A program made the position numbers and the translations under genes. The notes beneath the pieces are model-generated. The model ran no database searches and had not been told where the DNA came from. It saw nothing but the letters and a program-made list of their open reading frames with translations. A DNA stretch of 64,000 nt from Diplonema papillatum (taxonomy: Eukaryota; Euglenozoa; Diplonemea; Diplonemida; Diplonemidae): contig JAPJBO010000771.1 of assembly GCA_030068145.1 (NCBI GenBank), positions 1-64,000 on the forward strand, written 5' to 3'. Numbering within the stretch: the stretch's first letter is position 1; each line of letters begins with the position of its first letter. Below, in pieces: positions 63,946 to 64,000 of this stretch.

Positions 63946-64000
63946 TTCCTTACCCCCTCTTCCGTTTTCTCCAGAATGTAAAATGGGACTTTTTCAGATC

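Overview
Nuclear DNA of a eukaryote, about half G+C. The host genes are widely spaced and have few introns, and repeats and mobile DNA fill the rest. The conserved host genes are a GT90-type glycosyltransferase, a glycerophosphodiester phosphodiesterase (GDPD), a RING protein, an ankyrin protein and two PP2C phosphatases. Uninterrupted 430-550 codon membrane proteins beside large repeat fields suggest an alga or other protist; a red alga would fit. No ribosomal or organelle marker is present, so the lineage stays open. I see no bacterial operons, CRISPR arrays or rRNA.

Layout. 1-8.1 kb (minus strand): a multi-domain gene or element with an Ala/Lys-rich N-terminal part and two tandem ubiquitin-specific protease (USP, C19) domains. 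One USP domain is cut by an 828-bp poly(A)-tailed retroposon. A SUMO-interacting-type motif follows, then a separate C2H2 zinc-finger ORF. 8.3-15.7 kb (plus): a Helitron with an unbroken 2039-codon Rep/helicase ORF, whose OTU-like tail has Ser in place of the nucleophile Cys, followed by a second small gene that repeats the zinc-finger N-terminus with the same intron. 16.1-21.5 kb: a 191-bp tandem repeat, a novel-looking Cys/His-module protein, the GT90 gene (minus), a tyrosine-recombinase remnant and a 65-bp-arm palindrome. 21.6-27.8 kb: CTG-type arrays, a second retroposon piece, and the ankyrin gene set between inverted 44-bp arrays. 28-31.3 kb: GDPD and RING genes. 32.4-39.3 kb: TIR elements around a 2.56-kb 13-bp minisatellite. 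41.6-44.3 kb: PP2C gene 1, with a near-perfect hairpin in its intron. 49.2-52.3 kb: nested TIR elements carrying a zinc-knuckle ORF. 56.3-58.4 kb: PP2C gene 2, with a minisatellite and a tRNA-like piece in its intron. 60-61.3 kb: a Ser-rich protein. 62.5-63.9 kb: further repeats.

Main themes. Ubiquitin-pathway protease folds occur twice in neighbouring mobile or repeat-associated genes (USP and OTU). Several previously unnamed repeat families can be defined from pairs of copies inside the window. The two PP2C genes are paralogs on the same strand that share an intron position. All gene calls come from reading translated sequence; nothing was searched against a database.
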